Source: Microbacteriaceae bacterium
Lineage (GTDB): Bacteria > Actinomycetota > Actinomycetes > Actinomycetales > Microbacteriaceae
Length of the DNA stretch: 5,248 bases
Reading direction: 5' to 3'
Assembly: GCA_947454285.1 (NCBI GenBank)
Contig: CANGJO010000073.1
Coordinates: 1-5,248 of the forward strand
Shown here one piece after another: positions 1 to 5,248 of this stretch; the stretch's first letter is position 1; each line of letters opens with the position of its first letter. A program made the position numbers and the translations under genes. A model generated the notes under the pieces. It did not search any database. It saw nothing but the letters and a program-made list of their open reading frames with translations, and was not told the origin of the DNA.

Positions 1-2204
1 AGAATCAGCAGAGCTCGGCAGACAGCGCACTTGAAAACCGATACGAAGCCGCACAGAAGGCTGTATCTGAAGCCGCTGCTCGAATCGATTCGTTGCGCGA
101 TGAGTTGCACAAGGCAGAGCGTGAACGTGACTCACTAGCTGCCAAGCGTTCTGCGTTGAACCTGACCCTTGAGCAAAAAGACGGTGCGTCTGAGATTTCA
201 TCGGCGGGACTTCGCGGTATTCGTGGCCTAGTAGCAACCCACATGAAGATTCAAAATGGTTTTGAGGCAGCCATTGCTGCAGCCCTTGGACCACTGGCCG
301 ATGCATTGGTTGCCGATTCTCGCGACGAGGGTCTAGCAGCAATCGAGCACCTAAAGAAGAGTGACGGTGGCCGCGTTGAACTTATCGTTGCCGATGTTGA
401 CGCCAAGGGCGCTGCCGCTAACCTTCCAAACATTGCCGGTGCTCGTTCCGCAGCCGATGTAGTTGAGGCACCAACCGGAATTCTTGCCTTGCTTTCAAGC
501 GTGGTCATCGTTGACGATCTTGATGCCGCTCGTGAACTTTATTCACGCGACTCATCGACTTTGAAGTTGACTCTGATCACTCTTGACGGTGACGTGCTTA
601 CCGAATCAGTAATTCGCGGTGGTTCATCATCGGCTCCATCAAAGCTTGAGTTGGTTGCCGAGCGCGATGGAGCAGAGAAGCGCCTGAACGAAGTCAACAA
701 CATCATTGAGAAATCAAACTCAGAACTTGCCCAGGCTCGTTCCACTGAGGAAGCCGCCAAGGCTTCTGAAAAGGAAGCTCTTGCTGCGCTGAACGAGCAA
801 GACGCAACTTTGGCTGCAAATGCCGAGAAGCTTGGTCGCTTGCGTGTGCAGGTAGAAGCATCAGAGGCAGAGCTTGAGCGTTTGGCGTTGGTTGCCGAAA
901 CTGCTGCCGAGGGAATCGCTGCCGCCGAAGCCGCGCTGAATGCTGCGATTACCGCGCACGATGAATTTGCTGCACAGGAACGCCCGGAACTTGATTTGGC
1001 TAACCGCCAGACTCTTGCCGACAATCTTGAGCAAGAGCGTCAGCGTGAACTCGAACTTCGCATCGAACTTGGTGCCGCAATCGAGCGCGTGCGTGTTGAG
1101 CAGGAACGTGCAACCGCACTTCGTTCACAGGTGTCAGAGGCTAAGGATGCGATTGCTCGCTCGAAGGCAGCAGCCGCCGTTCAGGCTCGTCAACTTGCTT
1201 CTGCCAAGCGTGTTCTAAACGTGCTGCCAACTCTGATGGATGCGGTTGCCGATAGTGCTTCAAAGGCTAAGTTCAAGCTGCACGAACTTGAGTCACAGCG
1301 CCAGAACCAAAACACAGAGCTTGTGAAACTTCGTGGCGAGACTGCGGAAATTCAGATGAAGCTATCGGGTTTGACTCAGAGCGTTCACGACATGGAGCTT
1401 TCAAACCACGAGAAGCGTTTGACCTTGGCAAACCTAGTTAGCCGCGCGAACGAAGAACTTGGCTTGGAGCAAACCGTTCTGCTAGAAGAGTACGGCCCAG
1501 AGATTCCAATTCCTGATGAAGAAGCCGAAGGCGGTTTCAAGCCGTTCGTTCGTGAGGAACAGCAGAAGCGCCTAAAGGATGCCGAGCGTCTGTTCGACAA
1601 GCTTGGCAAGGTAAACCCACTTGCTCTTGAAGAATTCGCGGCCCTTGAGCAGCGTCACAAATTCTTAACCGAGCAACTTGCCGACCTAACTCAGACTCGC
1701 AAGGACTTGCTTCAGATCATCGAAGATCTTGACGTGAAGATGCAAACCATTTTTGGTGATGCGTTCGAAGATACTCGTAAGGCATTTGAAACAGTATTCC
1801 CAACCTTGTTCCCAGGTGGAACCGGTTCGATCTTCTTGACCGATCCAGACAACTTGCTAACCACTGGTCTTGAAGTAACCGTCAAGCCTGCTGGTAAGCG
1901 CATCGAACGTCTCTCATTGCTGTCGGGTGGTGAGCGTTCGTTGGCAGCCGTTGCACTTATGGTTGCAATCTTTAAGGCGCGCCCTTCACCGTTCTACGTA
2001 ATGGACGAGGTTGAGGCGGCCCTTGATGATGCAAACCTTGGTCGCCTGCTCCAGATTTTTGAAGACCTGCGCACAAACTCGCAGCTGATCATCATTACCC
2101 ACCAGAAGCGCACCATGGAAATCGCAGATGCGCTCTACGGTGTATCGATGCGCCAAGACGGTGTTTCTGCAGTGGTTGGGCAGCGCCTAGCCGAAAAGGA
2201 GTAG
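1..2204 (+). CDS. smc: Chromosome segregation/condensation ATPase Smc, C-terminal part (5' end outside window)
   Basis: Smc is the long coiled-coil ATPase of the bacterial condensin complex (with ScpA and ScpB), which organises and helps segregate the chromosome on the nucleoid. The frame is open from base 3 with no initiation site, so the gene enters from upstream; 733 residues are visible. Full-length Smc is usually about 1150-1200 residues, so the N-terminal head with Walker A and the first arm, roughly 450 residues, are missing. Visible in order: end of the first arm (to about 200); hinge domain (about 201-630), opening with GLRGIRGLV and closing with TLDGDVL and RGGS; an Ala/Glu/Gln-rich return coiled coil (about 640-1700) carrying the conserved VNPLALEEF near its end (1611-1637); then the C-terminal head. 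The head has the ABC signature LSGGE (1920-1934), Walker B FYVMDE with catalytic Glu at 2007-2009, the D-loop ALDD, and the switch His in THQKRTME (2100-2102). No frameshift or missing motif is seen. It is followed by ftsY after 4 nt, implying an operon. Confidence 0.97.
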   Translation, partial: NQQSSADSALENRYEAAQKAVSEAAARIDSLRDELHKAERERDSLAAKRSALNLTLEQKDGASEISSAGLRGIRGLVATHMKIQNGFEAAIAAALGPLADALVADSRDEGLAAIEHLKKSDGGRVELIVADVDAKGAAANLPNIAGARSAADVVEAPTGILALLSSVVIVDDLDAARELYSRDSSTLKLTLITLDGDVLTESVIRGGSSSAPSKLELVAERDGAEKRLNEVNNIIEKSNSELAQARSTEEAAKASEKEALAALNEQDATLAANAEKLGRLRVQVEASEAELERLALVAETAAEGIAAAEAALNAAITAHDEFAAQERPELDLANRQTLADNLEQERQRELELRIELGAAIERVRVEQERATALRSQVSEAKDAIARSKAAAAVQARQLASAKRVLNVLPTLMDAVADSASKAKFKLHELESQRQNQNTELVKLRGETAEIQMKLSGLTQSVHDMELSNHEKRLTLANLVSRANEELGLEQTVLLEEYGPEIPIPDEEAEGGFKPFVREEQQKRLKDAERLFDKLGKVNPLALEEFAALEQRHKFLTEQLADLTQTRKDLLQIIEDLDVKMQTIFGDAFEDTRKAFETVFPTLFPGGTGSIFLTDPDNLLTTGLEVTVKPAGKRIERLSLLSGGERSLAAVALMVAIFKARPSPFYVMDEVEAALDDANLGRLLQIFEDLRTNSQLIIITHQKRTMEIADALYGVSMRQDGVSAVVGQRLAEKE
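2195..2201 (+). promoter_or_regulatory. Ribosome binding site of ftsY inside the smc 3' end
   Basis: AAAGGAG lies within the last two sense codons of smc, 7 nt before the TTG at 2209. It fixes the TTG as the ftsY start. Because the site is inside translated smc sequence and only 4 nt separate the smc stop from the ftsY start, ribosomes finishing smc probably help initiation at ftsY. The coupling is inferred. Confidence 0.75.
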
Positions 2205-2208
2205 TCCG

Positions 2209-3318
2209 TTGGCTTTTCTTTTCTGGAAAAAGAAGCGCGGTGTTGAAGGTGTTGAACCTGCGGCAGAAAATGTAGAGCAGCCGGTTCAAAATAAAATCTC
2301 CGATGCTATAAACGCATCTTCCGAAATTATTTCTGAACCGGAACTTGTAAGTGCTGCCGAGGTGCAAAAACCTGAGTTGGCCTCTGCTCCAGAAAAGCCG
2401 GCGGGACTCGTGCAAGAAAAGCCAGCGGAGTTGGAAGCTGTTGAGCTTCCTAAGCGCAGCGCAAAGAAGGGGATTCGCTCGCTATTTAGCCGTGTGAAGT
2501 TTGATCCCGAAAATATCGATGAGCTAGAAGACACTCTGATTCAGGCGGACTTTGGTGTCGATGCAGCGGCTGCGATTGTTGCCGAGGTCAAGTCACGAGC
2601 TAAGAAGCAAGGTGCCAAAACCGATAAAGAATTGAAAGAAATTCTTGCCGCAGTGCTGGAAGAAAACCTTGAGCACTCGGGAAAGGCATTGAACCTCAGC
2701 GATGGCAAGACTCCTTACGTGATTCTTGTGGTTGGCGTAAACGGTGTTGGTAAGACCACCACAATTGGCAAACTAGCCAACTGGTTGGTGCAGGGTGGCT
2801 TCAAGGTTGTTATCGGTGCTGCCGACACGTTCCGTGCCGCTGCAGTTGATCAGGTTGCCACCTGGGCAGATCGCGCCGGTGCAACTCTTATTCGTCCTAA
2901 ACAAGAGGGCCAGGATCCAGCATCGGTTGCTTTTGAAACAGTTGATGAGGCAATCAAGCAAGATGCTGACATCGTGATTATTGACACTGCCGGTCGTCTG
3001 CAAAACAAGGCAGACCTTATGCACGAGCTAGACAAGATTCGTCGCGTAATTGAAAAGCAGGCGGCAATCAGCGAAGTGCTCTTGGTGCTTGATGCCACTA
3101 CCGGTCAAAACGGTTTGACCCAGGCCAAGGCTTTTGCCGAGGTTGCGAATGTTTCTGGCGTAGTGCTTACCAAACTTGATGGCACCGCAAAGGGTGGAAT
3201 TGTTTACTCAATTCAACGAGAGCTTCAAATTCCTGTGAAACTTGTAGGAGTTGGTGAAGGCATTGATGACTTTGCTTTCTTTGACGCCAAAGAATTCGCC
3301 AACGGTCTAGTGAATTAA
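2209..3318 (+). CDS. ftsY: Signal recognition particle receptor FtsY (SRP GTPase)
   Basis: FtsY is the membrane-associated receptor GTPase that docks the SRP-ribosome-nascent chain complex and hands it to the Sec translocon. The protein has 369 residues. An acidic N-terminal A region (about 1-78) starts with MAFLFWKKKRG, a short aromatic/hydrophobic patch followed by a basic cluster, and contains Glu/Pro/Ala-rich imperfect repeats. The N domain follows (about 80-165, SLFSRVKFDPENIDELEDTL), then the G domain: P-loop GVNGVGKTTT (176-185, Lys182), DTFRAAA (from 206), DTAGR (259-263), TKLDG (321-325) and the closing GVGEGIDDF (from 347). All GTPase motifs are intact. The TTG start is chosen because it sits 7 nt after AAAGGAG and gives the basic membrane-targeting N-terminus. 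No transmembrane helix is present, unlike the FtsY of some other actinobacteria, so membrane binding is probably peripheral. The gene sits between smc and ffh in an apparent operon. The DTFRAAA motif and the absence of an M domain separate it from Ffh. Confidence 0.97.
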   Translation: MAFLFWKKKRGVEGVEPAAENVEQPVQNKISDAINASSEIISEPELVSAAEVQKPELASAPEKPAGLVQEKPAELEAVELPKRSAKKGIRSLFSRVKFDPENIDELEDTLIQADFGVDAAAAIVAEVKSRAKKQGAKTDKELKEILAAVLEENLEHSGKALNLSDGKTPYVILVVGVNGVGKTTTIGKLANWLVQGGFKVVIGAADTFRAAAVDQVATWADRAGATLIRPKQEGQDPASVAFETVDEAIKQDADIVIIDTAGRLQNKADLMHELDKIRRVIEKQAAISEVLLVLDATTGQNGLTQAKAFAEVANVSGVVLTKLDGTAKGGIVYSIQRELQIPVKLVGVGEGIDDFAFFDAKEFANGLVN

Positions 3319-3323
3319 GGAGG
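3317..3323 (+). promoter_or_regulatory. Strong ribosome binding site of ffh overlapping the ftsY stop codon
   Basis: AAGGAGG, a near-perfect anti-16S match, starts in the last two bases of the ftsY TAA stop and ends 6 nt before the ffh ATG at 3330. The spacer is itself purine-rich (GGAGTA). It is the strongest Shine-Dalgarno in the window, and it supports both the ATG start and coupling to ftsY translation. Confidence 0.85.
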
Positions 3324-3329
3324 GGAGTA

Positions 3330-4832
3330 ATGTTCGGAAATCTTTCGGATCGTCTAATTGAGACGTTCAAAAACCTTCGCAGCAAGGGCAAGTTAAGCCC
3401 GGCCGACATTGACGCAACCCTTCGCGAAATTCGTCGCGCACTGCTTGAGGCAGACGTTGCGCTTGAAGTTGTAAAGAACTTCACCACCGCGGTTCGCGAT
3501 CGTGCACTTGGTGACGAAGTATCTAAGGCCCTCAACCCTGCTCAGCAGGTTGTGCAAATTGTTAACGAAGAGCTAGTCAAGATTCTTGGTGGCCAGCAGC
3601 GCAAACTTTCATTTGCCAAGACCGCACCAACCGTAATTATGCTTGCCGGTCTACAGGGTTCGGGTAAAACCACTCTTGCCGGAAAACTTGCCAAGTGGTT
3701 GAAAGACCAAGGTCAAACACCAATCCTTGTTGCGGCCGACTTGCAGCGACCAAACGCTGTTAATCAACTGCAGGTCGTCGGCGAGAGAATCGACGTTCCT
3801 GTTTTTGCACCGGAGCCAGGCAACGGTGTTGGTAACCCGGTAAGTGTTGCCAAGGATTCAATCAAGCACGCCAAGCAAAAAATGTTCAGCGTTGTCATCG
3901 TTGACACCGCCGGTCGTTTGGGTATTGACGAAGAGTTGATGACGCAGGCGAAAGATATTCGCAAGGCAGTAGACCCAGATGAAGTTCTTTTTGTAATTGA
4001 CTCAATGATTGGTCAAGACGCAGTCAACGTTGCAAAAGCGTTCGACGAGGGCGTTGGCATTACCGGTGTCGTGCTAACCAAACTTGACGGCGATGCTCGC
4101 GGCGGTGCGGCGCTATCGGTGGCTTCTGTAACTGGCAAGCCAATTCTGTTTGCTTCAAACGGCGAGGCCATGGATGCCTTCGAACCGTTCTACCCAGATC
4201 GCATGGCCAGCCGAATTCTTGACATGGGTGACGTACTGACTCTGATTGAGCAGACCCAAAAGAATTTTGATGAAACAGAAGCTCGCGCAATGGCCGAGAA
4301 GCTGGCCAAAGAGACCTTCACACTCGAAGACTTCTTAGACCAGATGCAGCAGCTAAAGAAAATGGGCTCGCTCAAGAGCATGTTGGCTATGATGCCGGGC
4401 GCCGGTCAGATGCGTCAGCAATTGGATAACTTTGACGAAAAAGAGATTGACCGCACAGAGGCCATCATTCGCTCAATGACCCCGGCAGAGCGTCGTCAGC
4501 CAAAGATCCTGAATGGCTCTCGTCGTTCGCGCATCGCCAAGGGCTCCGGCATGACAGTCACCGATGTGAACTCGTTGGTGAACCGTTTTGAGCAGGCAGC
4601 CAAGATGATGAAGACCGTGGCCAAGGGTGGCGTGCCGCAAATGCCTGGAATGCCGGGCATGCCGGGCATGGTTGGCGGCTTCGGTGGCGGCAAAGCTAAG
4701 GCCAAGGATAAGAAAAAGGGCTCAAAGTCGGGCAATCCGGCAAAACGTGCGGCCGAAGAGGCTGCCCGCGCGCTTGGTCAGAAGCCTGCCGAGGGCTCAT
4801 CGGGGTCCGGTTCTGCATTTGGCCTGGGCTAG
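3330..4832 (+). CDS. ffh: Signal recognition particle protein Ffh (SRP54 homologue)
   Basis: Ffh is the protein subunit of the bacterial SRP. It binds the SRP RNA and hydrophobic signal sequences emerging from the ribosome, then pairs with FtsY in a mutually activating GTPase complex. The 500 residues comprise an N domain (about 1-90), a G domain with P-loop GLQGSGKTT (107-115), DLQRPNAV (137-144), DTAGR (192-196) and TKLDG (250-254), and a methionine-rich M domain (from about 310). The M domain carries FTLEDFL (from 330), the finger-loop region KKMGSLKSMLAMMPG and the SRP-RNA-binding SRRSRIAKGSG (397-407). The last 60 or so residues are a low-complexity tail: Met-Pro-Gly repeats (438-447), a glycine patch, a Lys-rich stretch (455-466) and the terminus AFGLG. 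E. coli Ffh has 453 residues, and actinobacterial proteins are typically longer through such tails. The DLQRP and PEPGNGVGNP (161-170) forms fit Actinobacteria. Start: ATG after an excellent Shine-Dalgarno, 11 nt downstream of ftsY. Confidence 0.98.
   Translation: MFGNLSDRLIETFKNLRSKGKLSPADIDATLREIRRALLEADVALEVVKNFTTAVRDRALGDEVSKALNPAQQVVQIVNEELVKILGGQQRKLSFAKTAPTVIMLAGLQGSGKTTLAGKLAKWLKDQGQTPILVAADLQRPNAVNQLQVVGERIDVPVFAPEPGNGVGNPVSVAKDSIKHAKQKMFSVVIVDTAGRLGIDEELMTQAKDIRKAVDPDEVLFVIDSMIGQDAVNVAKAFDEGVGITGVVLTKLDGDARGGAALSVASVTGKPILFASNGEAMDAFEPFYPDRMASRILDMGDVLTLIEQTQKNFDETEARAMAEKLAKETFTLEDFLDQMQQLKKMGSLKSMLAMMPGAGQMRQQLDNFDEKEIDRTEAIIRSMTPAERRQPKILNGSRRSRIAKGSGMTVTDVNSLVNRFEQAAKMMKTVAKGGVPQMPGMPGMPGMVGGFGGGKAKAKDKKKGSKSGNPAKRAAEEAARALGQKPAEGSSGSGSAFGLG
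4641..4670 (+). repeat. In-gene 9-nt tandem repeat encoding Met-Pro-Gly units in Ffh
   Basis: Three consecutive 9-nt units (ATG-CCN-GGN) followed by another ATG encode MPGMPGMPGM at residues 438-447 of Ffh. The second and third units are identical (ATGCCGGGC); the first differs at two third-codon positions. The repeat lies just after the RNA-binding core of the M domain, at the start of the flexible tail. Similar Met/Gly/Pro-rich tails are known in SRP54/Ffh proteins, so this is probably part of the normal C-terminus, with a copy number that could vary between strains. Confidence 0.8.
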
Positions 4833-4869
4833 TTCAACGGCAACTAACTAGCGCCACGCCCGATTTTCT
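4826..4869 (+). terminator. Possible weak terminator hairpin over the ffh stop codon
   Basis: GGGCTAGTT (4826-4834) can pair with AACTAGCGCC (4846-4855): nine base pairs with one bulged G at 4853, and an 11-nt loop. The 5' arm contains the ffh TAG stop. A short T run (TTTTCT, 4864-4869) begins 8 nt after the stem. The stem is only moderate and the T run is short and displaced, so this is at best a weak or partial terminator for the smc-ftsY-ffh unit; it may be chance. Confidence 0.3.
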
Positions 4870-4877
4870 GGCAGAAT
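4869..4877 (+). promoter_or_regulatory. Candidate extended -10 promoter for rpsP
   Basis: TGG-CAGAAT reads as an extended -10 element: TG at 4869-4870, one base, then a hexamer (4872-4877) matching TATAAT at four of six positions including the key A2 and T6. No convincing -35 hexamer is seen about 17 nt upstream (the sequence there is TAGCGC), which is tolerated in extended -10 promoters. Transcription would begin near 4883-4885, giving a leader of about 120 nt before the rpsP start. Ribosomal protein operons commonly have their own promoter. The call rests on motif match and position only. Confidence 0.5.
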
Positions 4878-4882
4878 AGAGC

Positions 4883-4925
4883 GGTTGTCGCCGTTTGACC
4901 CTCTAACCAAACGATTACGACAACC
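4883..4925 (+). promoter_or_regulatory. Two-part leader hairpin upstream of rpsP
   Basis: GGTTGTCG (4883-4890) is perfectly complementary to CGACAACC (4918-4925). Nested inside, CGTTTG (4892-4897) is perfectly complementary to CAAACG (4908-4913). The result is a 14-bp stem with an asymmetric internal loop (one base, C4891, opposite ATTA at 4914-4917) and a 10-nt apical loop, ACCCTCTAAC. It begins at about the predicted transcription start, so it would form the 5' end of the rpsP mRNA. The shape (stem, asymmetric internal loop, stem) is of the kind used in mRNA leaders that bind ribosomal proteins. Whether S16 or anything else binds is unknown. Confidence 0.6.
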
Positions 4926-4943
4926 CACAGAGCTTTTTCTTCC

Positions 4944-4961
4944 GAGTGTGCCCCCACGCTC
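4944..4961 (+). promoter_or_regulatory. Second leader hairpin with CCCC loop before rpsP
   Basis: GAGTGTG (4944-4950) pairs with CACGCTC (4955-4961) as seven consecutive pairs including one G-U, closed by a CCCC loop (4951-4954). CC at 4942-4943 could add two pairs with GG at 4964-4965 across a two-base bulge. No T run follows, so it is not an intrinsic terminator. It sits about 32 nt upstream of the rpsP Shine-Dalgarno and probably belongs to the same structured leader as the larger hairpin upstream. Confidence 0.5.
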
Positions 4962-4993
4962 ACGGTAGATCGTTCGCCTCAATACGAATAATC

Positions 4994-4998
4994 AGGAG
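4994..4998 (+). promoter_or_regulatory. Ribosome binding site of rpsP
   Basis: AGGAG ends 7 nt before the TTG at 5006. No ATG or GTG is available in the rpsP frame nearby, so this site decides the TTG start, which also yields the expected S16 N-terminus M-A-V-K-I-R-L. Confidence 0.8.
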
Positions 4999-5005
4999 CA
5001 ATACG

Positions 5006-5248
5006 TTGGCTGTAAAAATCCGCCTAGCACGTCACGGAAAAATCCGTACCCCGCACTACCGCATCGTTGTGGCTGACTCACGTACACACCGTGATGGTCG
5101 CGTGATCGAAGAAATCGGTCGTTACGTACCGACTAACAACCCATCAATCATTGAAGTTAACTCTGAGCGTGCTCAGTACTGGCTTGGCGTTGGCGCACAG
5201 CCAACTGAGCAGGTTGCAGTTCTTCTAAAGCTGACTGGTGACTACCAG
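5006..5248 (+). CDS. rpsP: 30S ribosomal protein S16 (3' end outside window)
   Basis: S16 is a small 30S subunit protein that binds 16S rRNA in the body of the subunit and promotes early assembly. The visible 81 codons begin MAVKIRLARHGK and continue with the family hallmarks YRIVVADSR, RDGRVIEEIGRY, NPSIIEVNSERAQYWLGVGAQPTEQV and LLKLTGDYQ. They cover the conserved core of a protein family usually about 80-160 residues long. The frame is open to the window edge, so the C-terminus lies beyond. The start codon is TTG, 7 nt after AGGAG. The gene has its own candidate promoter and a structured leader, so it may be transcribed separately from ffh as well as by read-through. In related genomes rpsP is normally followed by a KH-domain protein gene, rimM and trmD; that is family knowledge, not visible here. 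Confidence 0.97.
   Translation, partial: MAVKIRLARHGKIRTPHYRIVVADSRTHRDGRVIEEIGRYVPTNNPSIIEVNSERAQYWLGVGAQPTEQVAVLLKLTGDYQ

Noticed and set aside
539..1024. 161-residue open frame on the minus strand inside smc
   Set aside because: It lies antisense to the Smc hinge end and coiled coil; its Ser/Ala-rich composition is what the complement of Ala/Glu-rich coil codons gives, and it has no recognisable domain.
940..1218. 92-residue + strand open frame overlapping smc in another frame
   Set aside because: It is fully inside the Smc coiled-coil coding region, with Arg/Leu-rich out-of-frame composition and no recognisable motif.
93..2204. A separate gene starting at TTG 93
   Set aside because: The frame is open back to base 3, and the residues upstream of 93 are coiled-coil sequence continuous with Smc; the TTG is an internal Leu codon.
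2095..2415. 106-residue minus-strand open frame across the smc-ftsY junction
   Set aside because: Antisense to two confidently assigned genes, with no recognisable domain.
3167..3535. 122-residue minus-strand open frame across the ftsY-ffh junction
   Set aside because: Antisense to conserved G and N domains of FtsY and Ffh; composition and position fit a shadow frame.
4627..4851. 74-residue + strand open frame over the end of ffh
   Set aside because: Out-of-frame reading of the Ffh tail, with Arg/Ala/Cys-rich sequence produced by the MPG repeat; nothing supports translation.
4883..4925. The rpsP leader hairpin as the intrinsic terminator of ffh
   Set aside because: The T run is 8 nt away from the stem rather than adjacent, and the hairpin lies at the candidate rpsP transcription start, so a leader role fits better.
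1..5248. Mobile element, CRISPR array, defence island or tRNA/rRNA gene
   Set aside because: The window is almost fully occupied by four core genes in a known order. I saw no direct-repeat array, transposase motif, cloverleaf or abrupt composition change.

Overview
The window is a compact, single-strand run of housekeeping genes, all on the + strand: the 3' part of smc (chromosome condensation ATPase), complete ftsY (SRP receptor), complete ffh (SRP54), and the 5' part of rpsP (ribosomal protein S16). All four products are recognisable from family motifs read directly in the translations. The order smc-ftsY-ffh-rpsP is a known actinobacterial arrangement. The actinobacterial flavour of Ffh (DLQRPNAV in the G2 loop, PEPGNGVGNP after it), the Smc C-terminus (PSPFYVMDEVEAALDDANL), the S16 sequence and the TTG starts point to Actinobacteria, most likely Micrococcales. 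The GC content looks only moderate (roughly 50-55% by eye, not computed). That suggests a small-genome, moderate-GC microbacterial lineage, such as the freshwater Luna-type Microbacteriaceae; this last step is inference.

Layout: 1-2204 is smc without its N-terminal head and first coiled-coil arm. It holds the hinge, the return arm and the C-terminal ATPase half. After only 4 nt comes ftsY (2209-3318, TTG start), then after 11 nt ffh (3330-4832, ATG start, very strong Shine-Dalgarno overlapping the ftsY stop). The tight spacing indicates co-transcription and translational coupling. The gap at 4833-5005 (173 nt) is the only sizeable non-coding stretch and the most interesting part. It holds a weak terminator-like hairpin over the ffh stop, a candidate extended -10 promoter (TGG-CAGAAT), a strong 14-bp two-part hairpin beginning about where transcription would start, a second 7-bp hairpin with a CCCC loop, and a Shine-Dalgarno before the TTG start of rpsP (5006, running off the window).

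Functionally, Ffh and FtsY are the two GTPases that deliver ribosome-nascent-chain complexes to the membrane. Smc acts in chromosome organisation, and S16 is an early-assembling 30S protein. I see no mobile element, CRISPR array, tRNA, rRNA, defence system or sign of horizontal transfer. The genes themselves are ordinary. The best candidate for something not fully described is the structured rpsP leader, which could be a ribosomal-protein autoregulatory element.
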